In this document: positions 15,714 through 25,270 of the stretch, in pieces | Layout: each line of letters begins with the position of its first letter | How positions within the stretch are numbered: the first letter of the stretch is position 1 | Assembly: GCF_003688595.1 (NCBI RefSeq) | Contig: NZ_RCWT01000009.1 | Location: forward strand, 186,001 to 250,000 | Source of the DNA: Sphingomonas sp. PP-F2F-G114-C0414 | GTDB taxonomy: Bacteria; Pseudomonadota; Alphaproteobacteria; Sphingomonadales; Sphingomonadaceae | Length of the DNA: 64,000 nucleotides | Direction: 5' to 3' | The notes under the pieces: generated by a model | What the model was told of the DNA's origin: nothing | Seen by the model: only the letters and a program-made list of their open reading frames with translations | The model's database searches: none | Program-made: the position numbers and the translations under genes

Positions 15714-18287
15714 TTACCGACTCACCAAAGCCTGCAAATCGATCAGCCCGCGCAACAGCGACGTGCCGCCCGGCGAGGCAATGTAGCGCGGCGTCCAGTT
15801 CGGCCTGAACTTCTCCTTGTACGCGCGCAGGCCCGCGAACCCGTAGAATCGCTCGCCGTGGCGGAACAGGAACGCGGCGACCTTCGACCAGGTCGGCGAC
15901 AGTCGCCTTGCCTCGATCCCCGACAGCGGCGCCATCCCGAGCGAGAAATTGCGATAGCCGTGCTCGTGGCCCCACAGCATCAGCCGAGTGAACAGGAAGT
16001 CCATGCCCCCCTGCGGCATGTCCTCGGCGTGACGCATCAGGTCGACCGACAGCTCCTGGCCGTTGGGCGTCGCCCAGATATTGGCGAAGGCGACGATCCG
16101 CCCCTCGATCCGGACCACTGCGCAATCGAACGTCGTCAGATAGCCGGGTTCGAACCGACCGACGCTGAAGCTCTTCTCGGCATGATCCTTGTCGGCCAGC
16201 CACCAGTCCGAGATCGCCTGCAATTCGGGTAGGATCGCGGGCATGTCGGCGGCTCGCACGACCGCGAACTCGGCGCCGGCGCGCTCGGCGACTCGGCTCG
16301 CCTTGCGCACGCTGCGCATGTCGGGCGTCTCGAGCGTGAAACCGCCGAGTTCGACGGTCGCCTCCTCGCCGTATTTGACGAGCTTCAGCCCCATCTCGAT
16401 CGCGATCGGGACGATCCGAAGACCGATCTGGTACAGCAGCAGTCGCCCTTGCGCGGCATCGGCCCGCGCGCGGATCGCCCAGAGCAGCTCGGACCACGCC
16501 TCGGCCGGGCCGACGGGATCGCCGATCACGATCCAGCTCGCGCCCTTGACCTGGTACATCAGGAACGCGTCGCGGCTGTCCGACACCAGGAAGCGCTTGT
16601 CGCCGGTGAAGGCGAGCATCGCGTCGGTCCGGTCGGCATGCGCGAGCGCTGCCTCCGCCACGTCGTCGGGCAGCACGTCGTGGACGAGCGGCACGGGCGC
16701 CGCCGCGAACAGCCGCCAGATCGCCGCACCGATCAGCAGTAGTCCGACCGCAAGGCTGGTGCGCAGGAACCGCGAGGCGTTGGCGTTGGTCTCGAACTCC
16801 CACCACAGATTGCTCGAATAGCCGACGCGGTGGTATGCGAAGAACCCGATCAGCACCGACAGGCCGATCGCCGCGCCGACCCCGACCAGCCATTCGGGCG
16901 ACAACGGCTCCGCGGTCAGCCGCGTTCGCCGGTAGAAGGCGCCGCGCGTCCATTGTAGCGCGGCGGCGGTCAGCAACAGGACGGTCGCCTCCTCGTAATC
17001 GAGGCCCTTGGCGATCGACAACAGCGCGCCGGCGATGAGCAGCGTCCGGGCCGCCCAGAAGGCACCGTCGAGCCGGCGGTAGAGCCCGAGCGCCACGAAC
17101 AGCAGCATGACGCCGACGAGGCTGGCCGCGACATGCGCCATCTCGCTGATCGGCAACGGCAGGATCGTCGCCAGCGCGTTCATGCGGCCGGGCGCGGCGG
17201 GCAGCGCCCCCGACACCAGCAGCATCGCGCCGCTCATGAAAACGAGCACGCCGAGCAGCAACGGCGCCAACGGCAGCGCGATCGTCAGTGGATCGGTCCC
17301 GCGGCCTTCCTGATCCGGCGCGCGCGCCCGCTTGCGCCATTGCCGGCCCTCGTGGAACGCGAGCAGCACCGCCGCCAGGATCAGCGGCGCGACGTAATAG
17401 ATGATCCGGTAGGCGAGCAGCGCGGCGAGGATGGTCGCGTTGTTCTGCGGCATCGTCGCGATGATCACCGCCTCGAACACGCCGAGTCCGCCCGGCACAT
17501 GGCTGATCAGCGCGACGACGATCGCCACCGCATAGCCGAGGAACAGCACCGGATAGAGGTCGGGGGAGGCGTTCGGGAGCAGCACGAACAGCGCTGCGCT
17601 CGCCGCTGCGAGATCGACCGTCGACACCAGCAACAGCGCGAGCGCCTGGCGCGCGTCGGGCAGGGGGAGCCGCCAGCCGAACAGCCCGATCGAACCGCCC
17701 TGGCGATAGCGCAGGACGATGGCCAGCATCGCCAGCGGGATGCCGATCCCGATCGCCCGCTCCAGCAGCGGCGGCAGAGTCCAGTGGACGATCGGCAGCA
17801 TGCCCGGATGGATCGCCATCGACAGGCACGCGACGCTGATCACCCCCGCCCAGAACGTCACCCCGGCGATCAGGACGACGCGCGCCACCCCCGCCTCGTC
17901 CAGCCCGGCGCGGCTGTAGACGCGGTAGCGCGCCGATCCGCCGGTCAGCATCGCGAGCCCGAGATTGTGGCTGATCGTGTAGCTGGTGAACGACGCGACG
18001 GCGGCGGTCCGCCAGGGTAGCGGATGACCGATCACTCTGAGTGCGATCGTGTCGTAGAAGGTCAGCGCGATATAGCTGACGACGGTCAGGCCGATCGACG
18101 CCGACAGCGCGGGCCAGCCGAGCGCCGCGAACGCCGTACGCACCTCGGACAGGCGGATTTCCGCGGTCAGCTTGTGGATCGCCGCGAAGCCGAGCACCGC
18201 GACGAGCAGCACCGCGAGCGCGATCAGCATGCCGCGGCGATGCGCGATCCAGTCGCGGATCCGGATAAGCGTGGGTCGCGTCGTCAT
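15714..18287 (-). CDS. mprF: Bifunctional lysylphosphatidylglycerol synthase/flippase MprF (LpiA)
   Basis: Inner-membrane protein of 857 residues. The N-terminal two thirds (to about 540) contain some fourteen membrane segments forming the flippase; SFTSYTISHNLGLAMLTGGS is a conserved family block. The C-terminal third is the cytoplasmic GNAT-like DUF2156 synthase that moves an amino acid from aminoacyl-tRNA to phosphatidylglycerol, with the conserved KYGEEATVEL and DLMRHAEDMPQGGMDFLF blocks. The product raises surface charge and resistance to cationic peptides and acid. The upstream gene is an AcvB/VirJ-type hydrolase, the same pair as lpiA-atvA of rhizobia. Full family length, no visible defect. 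Confidence 0.93.
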   Translation of the reverse strand: MTTRPTLIRIRDWIAHRRGMLIALAVLLVAVLGFAAIHKLTAEIRLSEVRTAFAALGWPALSASIGLTVVSYIALTFYDTIALRVIGHPLPWRTAAVASFTSYTISHNLGLAMLTGGSARYRVYSRAGLDEAGVARVVLIAGVTFWAGVISVACLSMAIHPGMLPIVHWTLPPLLERAIGIGIPLAMLAIVLRYRQGGSIGLFGWRLPLPDARQALALLLVSTVDLAAASAALFVLLPNASPDLYPVLFLGYAVAIVVALISHVPGGLGVFEAVIIATMPQNNATILAALLAYRIIYYVAPLILAAVLLAFHEGRQWRKRARAPDQEGRGTDPLTIALPLAPLLLGVLVFMSGAMLLVSGALPAAPGRMNALATILPLPISEMAHVAASLVGVMLLFVALGLYRRLDGAFWAARTLLIAGALLSIAKGLDYEEATVLLLTAAALQWTRGAFYRRTRLTAEPLSPEWLVGVGAAIGLSVLIGFFAYHRVGYSSNLWWEFETNANASRFLRTSLAVGLLLIGAAIWRLFAAAPVPLVHDVLPDDVAEAALAHADRTDAMLAFTGDKRFLVSDSRDAFLMYQVKGASWIVIGDPVGPAEAWSELLWAIRARADAAQGRLLLYQIGLRIVPIAIEMGLKLVKYGEEATVELGGFTLETPDMRSVRKASRVAERAGAEFAVVRAADMPAILPELQAISDWWLADKDHAEKSFSVGRFEPGYLTTFDCAVVRIEGRIVAFANIWATPNGQELSVDLMRHAEDMPQGGMDFLFTRLMLWGHEHGYRNFSLGMAPLSGIEARRLSPTWSKVAAFLFRHGERFYGFAGLRAYKEKFRPNWTPRYIASPGGTSLLRGLIDLQALVSR

Positions 18288-18392
18288 GACATGCGCAAAC
18301 CGTGTTTCCGAACCCGAGTCCCGCCATGAGGCGGACGTGTCTGTTCCCCGGCCCCGATAGTGTCCGGCATTGGCAAGCTCATCGACGACCCC

Positions 18393-19109
18393 TCAGCGCG
18401 CGAACACGAACCGCGCGAGGACATCGTAGAGCGCATCGACGTCGCGGTGAAGCGGATGTCCGCCGGGCAACGCCACGTTTTGCACATTGGGCTGTGTCAG
18501 CAGGGGGCACAGGCTGCCAATTTCCTCCTGGCCGTGCACGCACAGCAGCGGCACCCAGGTCAATCGCCGTGCGGTCGGCAGGGCATCGATCGTCGGCGTC
18601 CAGAGATCGAAGATCTCGCTCGGCGAGGCGCGGAACTGGACGTTGTCCTCGGGCACGATCAGCGCCACCCGCACGATTTTCGCGCGCAGGTCGGCGGGCA
18701 GGTCGATCAGCCCGACGTGCAGCATGTCCGCGCCGAACGACTGGCCGATCAGCACGACCTTGTCGGTCTGGCTCAGCCGCAACGCGCGGCGTTCGGCGTC
18801 CGCGATCAACCGCGTGATGTCGGCGGGCGTCCGGGTCTTGCGCAGATACGTCAGCGTGTTGACCGCGACCACCGGCACGCCGTCCGCCGCCAGCCGCTGC
18901 GCGATCTCTCGCGCCATGCCGATCCTGTAGCCGACGTCGCTGGTCAGCAGCACCGCGGCGAACGGGCGCTTAGCAGTGGTGGGGGACGCATTGGTCGCGG
19001 GGACGTCCGTGAACACCGAACCGCCGAAATAGCCGAGCCAGCCCATGAACCCCGTCGCGATCACCGCCAGGACCACGAGTCCGATCAGAGCACGCCGAAG
19101 ACCCGTCAT
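18393..19109 (-). CDS. AcvB/VirJ-family serine hydrolase, probable lysyl-PG hydrolase
   Basis: Exported alpha/beta hydrolase of 238 residues with one N-terminal hydrophobic segment (LIGLVVLAVIATGFMGWLGYF). GQSFGAD is the nucleophile elbow (GxSxG) and PGGHPLHRD holds the catalytic His. This length matches VirJ rather than the two-domain AcvB. In Agrobacterium and Rhizobium the homologue, encoded next to lpiA, removes lysine from lysyl-phosphatidylglycerol in the periplasm. Here it lies 105 bp upstream of mprF on the same strand, so the two probably form a make-and-break pair; that function is inference from family and context. Confidence 0.85.
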   Translation of the reverse strand: MTGLRRALIGLVVLAVIATGFMGWLGYFGGSVFTDVPATNASPTTAKRPFAAVLLTSDVGYRIGMAREIAQRLAADGVPVVAVNTLTYLRKTRTPADITRLIADAERRALRLSQTDKVVLIGQSFGADMLHVGLIDLPADLRAKIVRVALIVPEDNVQFRASPSEIFDLWTPTIDALPTARRLTWVPLLCVHGQEEIGSLCPLLTQPNVQNVALPGGHPLHRDVDALYDVLARFVFAR

Positions 19110-19222
19110 CGCCGCCGCCTTACCCAGGACGGGATGATCGCGAGATGGAGCGGCCGTGACGATTCCGTCACGTCGCGCCTGCCGACCGCTGCGGGTAGAC
19201 CGGCCGGCGAAGCGGGCGCGGT

Positions 19223-19510
19223 TCAGGCCGGATCGTGTGCAAGCTGCTCGTGGTGACGGATGACCTCGTCGATGATGAAGCGCAGAAACTTTTCCGAGAA
19301 TTCCGGATCGAGCTGTGCCTCCGACGCGAGATGCCGCAACCGCGCGATCTGGCGCTCCTCGCGGCCGGGATCGGCAGCGGGCAGGCCGTGGGTCGCCTTG
19401 TGCCGGCCCACCGCCTGCGTCACCTTGAACCGCTCGGCGAGCATGTGGATGAGGGCCGCATCGATATTGTCGATGCTCTGGCGATATCCGGTCAACAGGT
19501 CGTCAGCCAC
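19223..19510 (-). CDS. Chorismate mutase, AroQ class
   Basis: Small all-helical chorismate mutase of 95 residues, converting chorismate to prephenate for phenylalanine and tyrosine synthesis. The helix-1 pattern YRQSIDNIDAALIHMLAERF with VTQAVGRHK holds the Arg and Lys that bind the substrate in AroQ enzymes, and the C-terminal FLRFIIDEVIRHHEQL supplies the partner-chain residues. It has no signal peptide, so it is cytoplasmic. Transcribed away from the polyprenyl synthase gene that starts 141 bp further on; no operon partner is visible. Confidence 0.88.
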   Translation of the reverse strand: MADDLLTGYRQSIDNIDAALIHMLAERFKVTQAVGRHKATHGLPAADPGREERQIARLRHLASEAQLDPEFSEKFLRFIIDEVIRHHEQLAHDPA

Positions 19511-19651
19511 CTAAAACACCCTTTCGTTGGTTCGGCGCGCCTTTTGCGAGGATACGGCCGGATCGGCAAGATGTCCGCGGGGCGGGCCGGGGTGAGCCGA
19601 GGGTCGGCAAGGGTTGCTTTGCAGGGGCATAGGCGGCAGAGGCTCGGGGAG

Positions 19652-20680
19652 ATGAGCGCCACCGTCCACCGCCTCGAAACCGTACGTCCCAATCCCGAGT
19701 CCCAGCCGTCGCTGGACCCGATGGTCAAACTCGTCACCGGCGACATGGACCAGGTCAATGCGGTGATCCGCGGCCGGATGCAGTCGGAAATCCCGCTGAT
19801 CCCCGAACTCGCGGGTCACCTGATCGCCGGCGGCGGCAAGCGGATGCGGCCGATGCTGACGCTCGCGAGTGCGCAGCTGATCGGCTACACCGGCACGCAG
19901 CATCACCTGCTCGCCGCCGCGGTCGAGTTCATCCACACCGCGACCCTGCTCCATGACGACGTCGTTGACGGCTCCGACCTGCGCCGGGGCAAGCGCACCG
20001 CCAACATCATCTGGGGCAATCCCGCCAGCGTGCTGGTCGGCGATTTCCTGTTCAGCCGCAGCTTCGAACTGATGGTCGAGGCCGGCAGCCTCAAGGCGCT
20101 GAAGATCCTGTCGTCGACCAGCGCGGTCATCGCCGAGGGCGAGGTCAACCAACTCACCGCCGCACGCCGCGTCGATCTCGGCGAGGAGCGCTATCTCGAC
20201 ATCATCGGTGCGAAGACCGCCGCGCTGTTCGCAGCTGCCTGCCGGATTTCGGCTGTGGTCGCCGAGCGCCCCGAGGCGGAAGAGGCTGCGCTCGATGCGT
20301 ATGGCCGCAACCTCGGCATCGCGTTCCAGCTGGTCGACGACGCGATCGATTACGTCTCGGACGCGGACACGATGGGCAAGGACGCAGGCGACGATTTCCG
20401 CGAGGGGAAGATGACGCTTCCGGTAATCCTGGCTTACGCGCGCGGCTCGGCCGAAGACCGCGCGTTCTGGAAGGATGCCGTCGAAGGCCGCCGCGACAGC
20501 GACGCCGATTTGCAGCATGCGATCCGCCTGATCCGCTCGACCCGTGCGATCGACGACACCTTCGCAAGGGCCCGTCATTACGGCCAGCGCGCGATCGATT
20601 CGATCGGGGGATTTGCGAACGGTGCCGCCAAGGACGCGATGATCGAGGCGGTCGAGTTCGCGGTCGCTCGCGCGTACTAG
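19652..20680 (+). CDS. ispB: Polyprenyl (octaprenyl/decaprenyl) diphosphate synthase
   Basis: Trans-prenyltransferase of 342 residues that extends farnesyl diphosphate with isopentenyl units to make the side chain of ubiquinone. The first aspartate-rich motif is DDVVD at 102-106 in FIHTATLLHDDVVD, the second DDAID at 229-233; GGGKRMRPML is the substrate-binding block. Sphingomonads carry ubiquinone-10, so a decaprenyl product is likely, but chain length cannot be read with certainty. The ATG follows a GGGGAGA ribosome-binding site. It ends 60 bp before a bidirectional terminator shared with the convergent gene. Confidence 0.92.
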   Translation: MSATVHRLETVRPNPESQPSLDPMVKLVTGDMDQVNAVIRGRMQSEIPLIPELAGHLIAGGGKRMRPMLTLASAQLIGYTGTQHHLLAAAVEFIHTATLLHDDVVDGSDLRRGKRTANIIWGNPASVLVGDFLFSRSFELMVEAGSLKALKILSSTSAVIAEGEVNQLTAARRVDLGEERYLDIIGAKTAALFAAACRISAVVAERPEAEEAALDAYGRNLGIAFQLVDDAIDYVSDADTMGKDAGDDFREGKMTLPVILAYARGSAEDRAFWKDAVEGRRDSDADLQHAIRLIRSTRAIDDTFARARHYGQRAIDSIGGFANGAAKDAMIEAVEFAVARAY

Positions 20681-20741
20681 CCAGCGCGCGGACCAGTTTC
20701 TTTCGTCGCTCAGCACGAACGGCGCTTGTCGGGACACAAAA

Positions 20742-20767
20742 ACGGCGACCGATCGCTCGGCCGCCGT
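20742..20767. terminator. Bidirectional intrinsic terminator
   Basis: Eleven-base arms (ACGGCGACCGA / TCGGCCGCCGT, one mismatch) around TCGC, with AAAA on the left and GTTGTTTCT on the right. It lies between the convergent polyprenyl synthase and glycine-zipper genes and can end both transcripts. Confidence 0.7.
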
Positions 20768-20792
20768 CGTTGTTTCTAGCTTCGGCTGAAGC

Positions 20793-21239
20793 TCAGCGGC
20801 ACTTCACGTTGCCGCGGTCGACCGAGCGGCCGAGCAAGGCGCCACCACCGGCACCCGCCAGCGTGCCGAGCGTGCCGCCACCGATCAGGTTCGCCAGCAC
20901 GCCGCCGCCGAGCGCACCGATCACTAGCCCGGTCGAGCCGTCGTTGCGCTTGCAATAGGCGCGACCGTCGCGACCACGATAGATCCGGTCGTTGCGGCCG
21001 AGGCGGCGTTCGCGATACTTGCCGTCCTGATAGCTGCGCGACGGATCCCAGTTGCGGTCGTCGCCACGCCAGTTGCGATCGTTACCGCGGCGGTCGTTGT
21101 CGAAACGGCGATCGTCACGATCGCGACGATCATTATTGTCGCGGCGATCGTCGTACCGCTGCGCGGTTGCGGCGGTCGGCAGCATGGCGGGCGCTGCGAC
21201 GGCGACCGACATCAACGCTGCGATAAGATGCTTCTTCAT
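20793..21239 (-). CDS. Exported glycine-zipper protein with Arg/Asp-rich linker
   Basis: Secreted or outer-membrane protein of 148 residues. A Sec signal (MKKHLIAALMSVAVAAP, cleavage after TAATA) is followed by a charged low-complexity linker of Arg, Asp and Asn (about 27-75), a small motif GRDGRAYCKRNDGSTG, and a glycine zipper (about 100-140) ending in KCR. The layout resembles 17-kDa surface-antigen / RcnB-like proteins of alphaproteobacteria; function unknown. The ATG has a good Shine-Dalgarno (AGGAG, 8 bases away). A shorter paralogue with the same motif and ending is encoded at 59499-59804. Confidence 0.8.
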   Translation of the reverse strand: MKKHLIAALMSVAVAAPAMLPTAATAQRYDDRRDNNDRRDRDDRRFDNDRRGNDRNWRGDDRNWDPSRSYQDGKYRERRLGRNDRIYRGRDGRAYCKRNDGSTGLVIGALGGGVLANLIGGGTLGTLAGAGGGALLGRSVDRGNVKCR

Positions 21240-21346
21240 GAACTTTGCTCCTGATGCGTGACAGAGTAACCCGTGCGGCACCGGAAAAGTTCAAACAGCT
21301 AGGTTTAGAATTCCAAGTTCAGACGCCGAACTTCCAGCGGCGAAAT

Positions 21347-22306
21347 TCAAACAGTCGTCGAGTCCGCCATCGAACAGTCGTGGCCGTTGCCTGTCTCGAC
21401 CTGCAACGTCGCGTGGCCGATCCCGAATTTATCGTGGAGCATCGTCCTGGCGTCGCTCAGGAACCGGTCGCCGGGGTGGCCGGCGGGCATCACCAGGTGC
21501 GCGGTGAGGACGGGTTCGGTGGTGCTCATCGGCCAGATGTGGAGATCGTGGATCTCCGTGACACCGGGCAGGCCGCGGAGCGCGTCGTCGACCTGATCGA
21601 ACTCGATCCCGCGGGGGACGGCGGACAGCGACATCTCGACGGTCTCGCGGAGCAGGCCCCAGGTCTGCCAGAAGATCAGGAACGCGATGACGATGCTCAC
21701 CGCGGGGTCGATCCAGGTGAGGCCGGTGCGCCAGATCACGAAGCCGGCGATCACCACGCCCGCCGAGACGAGCGCGTCCGCGGCCATGTGGAGGTATGCG
21801 CCGCGGATGTTGACGTCGCCCTTGCGCCCGCGCGCGAACATCCAGGCGGTGAACGCGTTGACGGCGATGCCGATGCCCGCGACCATCGACACGGTGAGGC
21901 CGGCGGTCGGGGCGGGATCGGAGAAGCGCTGCGATGCCTCGAGCACGATCGCGCCGAGCGCGACCAGCAGCAGTAAGGCGTTGGCCAGCGCGGCGAGGAT
22001 CGTCGAGCCCTTCAGCCCATAGGTGTAGCGCTTGGTCGGTGCCGTGCGTGCGAGCATCGTGCCGCCCCAGGCCACGACGAGGCCGAGCACGTCGCATAGG
22101 TTGTGGCCCGCGTCGGCGAGCAGGGCGACCGAGTCGATGCGCAGGCCGACGATCGCCTCGACGACGACGAAGACGATGTTGAGGCCGATGCCGATCGCGA
22201 AGGCACGGTCGAACGAGGCGGGGGCGTGACTGTGACCGTGTCCGCCATGGGAATGTGAGTGACCATGCGAATGGCCGTGGTCGTGCCCGTGATGATGTCC
22301 GCCCAA
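21347..22306 (-). CDS. CDF-family divalent metal cation exporter (CzcD/ZitB type)
   Basis: Six-helix cation diffusion facilitator of 319 residues exporting Zn or a similar ion in exchange for protons. The first 27 residues are a His-rich metal-binding tail (HHHGHDHGHSHGHSHSHGG). HNLCD in helix 2 and HMAAD in helix 5 supply the HxxxD metal site, and the C-terminal cytoplasmic domain has DLHIWPMSTTEPVLTAHLV. The start is TTG, the only possible one between an in-frame stop and the His tail, with AGCGGAG about ten bases upstream. It is a single gene; no regulator is beside it. Confidence 0.9.
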   Translation of the reverse strand: MGGHHHGHDHGHSHGHSHSHGGHGHSHAPASFDRAFAIGIGLNIVFVVVEAIVGLRIDSVALLADAGHNLCDVLGLVVAWGGTMLARTAPTKRYTYGLKGSTILAALANALLLLVALGAIVLEASQRFSDPAPTAGLTVSMVAGIGIAVNAFTAWMFARGRKGDVNIRGAYLHMAADALVSAGVVIAGFVIWRTGLTWIDPAVSIVIAFLIFWQTWGLLRETVEMSLSAVPRGIEFDQVDDALRGLPGVTEIHDLHIWPMSTTEPVLTAHLVMPAGHPGDRFLSDARTMLHDKFGIGHATLQVETGNGHDCSMADSTTV

Positions 22307-22407
22307 AGCCCGCGCTCCGCTAAATCCGGCCGCCGCCTAGCATCGACGTATCGTGAGATACTAGGACGCGAGCGACATTCTCGCACCTCGCCAATCACGC
22401 AACGGCC

Positions 22408-22514
22408 CCCCCTCCCTGGAAGGGAGGGGCAGGGGTGGGTAGGCCCGCTTTTGCCGCAACCGTAAGGACATGCGGGACCCGACCCACCCCCAACCCCTCC
22501 CTTCCAGGGAGGGG
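22408..22514. repeat. Family D CT/GA-rich inverted repeat, copy 1
   Basis: CCCCTCCCTGGAAGGGAGGG with GGGTGGG on the left, mirrored on the right as CCCACCC and CCTCCCTTCCAGGGAGGGG. A half of a family B arm (CACCCCGGCGGAGGCCGGGG) follows near 22534. Together they fill the 329 bp between the metal exporter and mutS. No gene is visible there. Confidence 0.75.
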
Positions 22515-22635
22515 AGCAGTTTCACCCACTCCGTCACCCCGGCGGAGGCCGGGGCCCACCGTCCCGCGCACTCAATTCTCTCGAATGTGCGGAACGGTGG
22601 ATGCCGGAGCGAGTCCGGCATGACGGGGAAAGCGC

Positions 22636-25239
22636 TCAGCCATCGTTCGCCAACGCCTTCAACCGGTACAGCGCCTCCAGCGCATCGCGCGGACTCATCG
22701 CATCGATATCCAGCTTCGCCAGATCCTCGCGCAACACATCGCACGCCACCTCCTCGACCTGCGCCGCCGCCGCAAACAAGGGCAAGTCGTCCAGCCCAGC
22801 CGCAATCCCCCCGGTCTTCGCGCGCCCGGCCTCGAGCTTCGCCAGCACCGCCTTCGCGCGCGCCACCGTAGCCGGCGACATCCCCGCCAGCCGCGCGACC
22901 GCCAGTCCGTAACTACGATCCGCCGGCCCGTCGGCGAGTTCGTGGAGCAACACCAGCTCGCCCTTCCACTCACGCGCGCGAACATGGTGCAACGACAGCG
23001 CCTCGCAGCGCTCCGCCAACCGAGTCAGCTCGTGATAATGCGTTGCGAACAGGCAGCGGCAGCGATTGTCTTCGTGGATCGCCTCGACCACTGCCCAGGC
23101 GATCGCGAGGCCGTCATAGGTCGAGGTACCGCGCCCGACCTCGTCGAGGATCACGAACGACCGCGGCGTCGCCTGCGCGAGGATCGCCGCGGTCTCGACC
23201 ATCTCGACCATGAACGTCGACCGCCCGCGCGCGAGGTTGTCGGAGGCACCGACGCGGCTGAACAGGCGGTCGACCAGACCCAGCGTGGCCTTGGTCGCGG
23301 GCACGTACGACCCGGCCTGCGCGAGCACGGCGATCAGCGCGTTCTGGCGGAGGAAGGTCGATTTACCGCCCATGTTCGGGCCGGTGACGAGCCACAGCCG
23401 CGAGCTTTCCGACAGATTGCAGTCGTTGGCGACGAACCGGTCGCCCGACTTCGCCACCGCCGCCTCGACCACCGGATGCCGGCCGCCCTCGATCTCGAAG
23501 CACGCGTGATCCACGAGCGAAGGCCGCGCCCACGCGCCTTCCGCTGCACGCTCTGCCAGCCCGGCCGCGACGTCAAGCCGCGCGAGTGCATCCGCGGTCG
23601 CCGCAATTGCCTCGCGTCCCGCCAACGCTTGCGCGGTGAGTTCTTCCAGATGCGCCGCCTCCGCCGCCAATGCGTGTGCGCCGGCCTGCGACACCTTTGC
23701 CGCGACTTCGTGCAGCGCGGGGGTATTGAACCGGACCACGCCCGCGAGCGTCTGGCGATGCGTGAAGCCGCTCTCGGGCTTCATCAGCGGGTCCGCCGCC
23801 CGCGCCGGCACCTCGACATGATAGCCGAGCACACCGTTATGCCGAATCTTCAGCGCGGTGACGCCGGTCGCGGTCCGAAACTCGGCCTCGAGCGCGGCGA
23901 TCGCCCGCCGCCCGCCAGCCCCTGCATCGCGCAGATCGTCGAGCGCCGCGTCATAGCCTGCCGCGATATACCCGCCGTCCGATGCCTCGATCGGTGGCGA
24001 CGGCACCAGCGCGCGCTTGAGCAGGTCGATCAGCGCGCCGTGCCCGCGCAACCTTGGCGCGATGTCCCGGAGCAGCACCGGCGGATCGGCGATCGCGTCC
24101 ATCCGCTCGCCGAGGCTCCACGCGCCGTCGAGCCCGTCGCGCAACTGCCCCAGATCGCGCGGACCTCCACGCCCCGCCGCCAGCCTCCCCAGCGCCCGCC
24201 CGATGTCCGGCAAAGCGCGCAACGTCGACCGCAACCGCTCGCGCGCCGCCTGGTCGTCGTGAAACAGCCGCACCAGATCGAGCCGCGCATCGATCGCCGC
24301 CTTGTCCATCAGCGGCGCGCCGAGATCCGCCCCGAGCAACCGCGCCCCGGCCCCCGTCACGGTCCGGTCGACCGCGTCGAGCAGGCTCCCCTTCCGCACG
24401 CCACCGGTGGAGCAGGTCAGCTCCAGGCTCTCCCGCGTGGCCGCGTCGATCGCCATCGTCTCCGCCGCCCGACCGATCCGCGGCGGGCGGAGGAAGGGCA
24501 TCGCGCCCTTCGCATTATGCTCCAGATACGCGACCAGCCCGCCTGCCGCGGCCAGTCCCGCGCGCCCGAACTGACCGAAGCCGTCGAGCGTCGCCACGCC
24601 GTACAACCGCTTCAGTCGAGCCTCGCCTGCGCCGCTGTCGAAATCGATTTTCGGCCGCAGTGTCGTCGCGGCTTCCTCGAACTGGCTCGCCTCCGATGCG
24701 ACGACTTCGGCCGCGCCGAGCCGCGCGAGTTCCGCCTCGACCGCATCCCCCGCAACCTCGACGATCTCGAACCGCCCGGTCGACACGTCCGCCGCGGCGA
24801 TCGCCACCGCTCCGCCAGCCTCGCCGATCGCGACGCACCAATTGTCGCTCCGCGCGTCGAGTAGCGCCTCCTCGGTCAGCGTGCCCGCGGTCACGACCCG
24901 GACGATGGCGCGGGCGACGAGCGCCTTCGAGCCGCCGCGCGCCTTGGCTTCCGCCGGGCTCTCGACCTGCTCGGCGATCGCGACGCGGTGGCCGGCCTTG
25001 ATCAGCCGCTGGAGGTACACCGTCGCCGCATGCACGGGCACGCCGCACATCGGGATCGGCTTGCCCTCATGCTCGCCGCGCGCGGTCAGCGCGATGTCGA
25101 GCACCCCCGCCGCGATCCGCGCATCGTCCATGAACAGTTCGAAGAAATCGCCCATCCGGTAGAACAACAGGCAATCCTGCGCCTCCGCCTTCAGGCCGAG
25201 ATACTGCGTCATCATGGGGGTGGGGGCGGGGTGCGACAT
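22636..25239 (-). CDS. mutS: DNA mismatch repair protein MutS
   Basis: Mismatch-recognition ATPase of 867 residues, normal for the family. Near the N-terminus, FYRMGDFFELFMDDA contains the Phe-x-Glu mismatch wedge region. The C-terminal ATPase has the P-loop GPNMGGKSTFLRQ at about 620-632, then SRVGASDNLARGRSTFMVEM and FVILDEVGRGTSTYDGLAIA (Walker B and signature), and the helix-turn-helix end. It starts the repair of replication errors together with MutL, which is not in this window. The ATG directly before PAPTPMMTQYLGLKAEA was chosen; the frame is open further upstream through repeat DNA but that part is not protein-like. Confidence 0.96.
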   Translation of the reverse strand: MSHPAPTPMMTQYLGLKAEAQDCLLFYRMGDFFELFMDDARIAAGVLDIALTARGEHEGKPIPMCGVPVHAATVYLQRLIKAGHRVAIAEQVESPAEAKARGGSKALVARAIVRVVTAGTLTEEALLDARSDNWCVAIGEAGGAVAIAAADVSTGRFEIVEVAGDAVEAELARLGAAEVVASEASQFEEAATTLRPKIDFDSGAGEARLKRLYGVATLDGFGQFGRAGLAAAGGLVAYLEHNAKGAMPFLRPPRIGRAAETMAIDAATRESLELTCSTGGVRKGSLLDAVDRTVTGAGARLLGADLGAPLMDKAAIDARLDLVRLFHDDQAARERLRSTLRALPDIGRALGRLAAGRGGPRDLGQLRDGLDGAWSLGERMDAIADPPVLLRDIAPRLRGHGALIDLLKRALVPSPPIEASDGGYIAAGYDAALDDLRDAGAGGRRAIAALEAEFRTATGVTALKIRHNGVLGYHVEVPARAADPLMKPESGFTHRQTLAGVVRFNTPALHEVAAKVSQAGAHALAAEAAHLEELTAQALAGREAIAATADALARLDVAAGLAERAAEGAWARPSLVDHACFEIEGGRHPVVEAAVAKSGDRFVANDCNLSESSRLWLVTGPNMGGKSTFLRQNALIAVLAQAGSYVPATKATLGLVDRLFSRVGASDNLARGRSTFMVEMVETAAILAQATPRSFVILDEVGRGTSTYDGLAIAWAVVEAIHEDNRCRCLFATHYHELTRLAERCEALSLHHVRAREWKGELVLLHELADGPADRSYGLAVARLAGMSPATVARAKAVLAKLEAGRAKTGGIAAGLDDLPLFAAAAQVEEVACDVLREDLAKLDIDAMSPRDALEALYRLKALANDG

Positions 25240-25270
25240 CAGGGGCGGGTAGCGAAAAGCGGTCGTCCGT

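Noticed and set aside
15016..18327. Very long open frame on the minus strand covering tmk and mprF
   Set aside because: Only the last 219 codons (tmk) look like protein; the rest is a shifted frame of mprF with Arg/Gly/Ala-rich composition, as is usual in GC-rich DNA.
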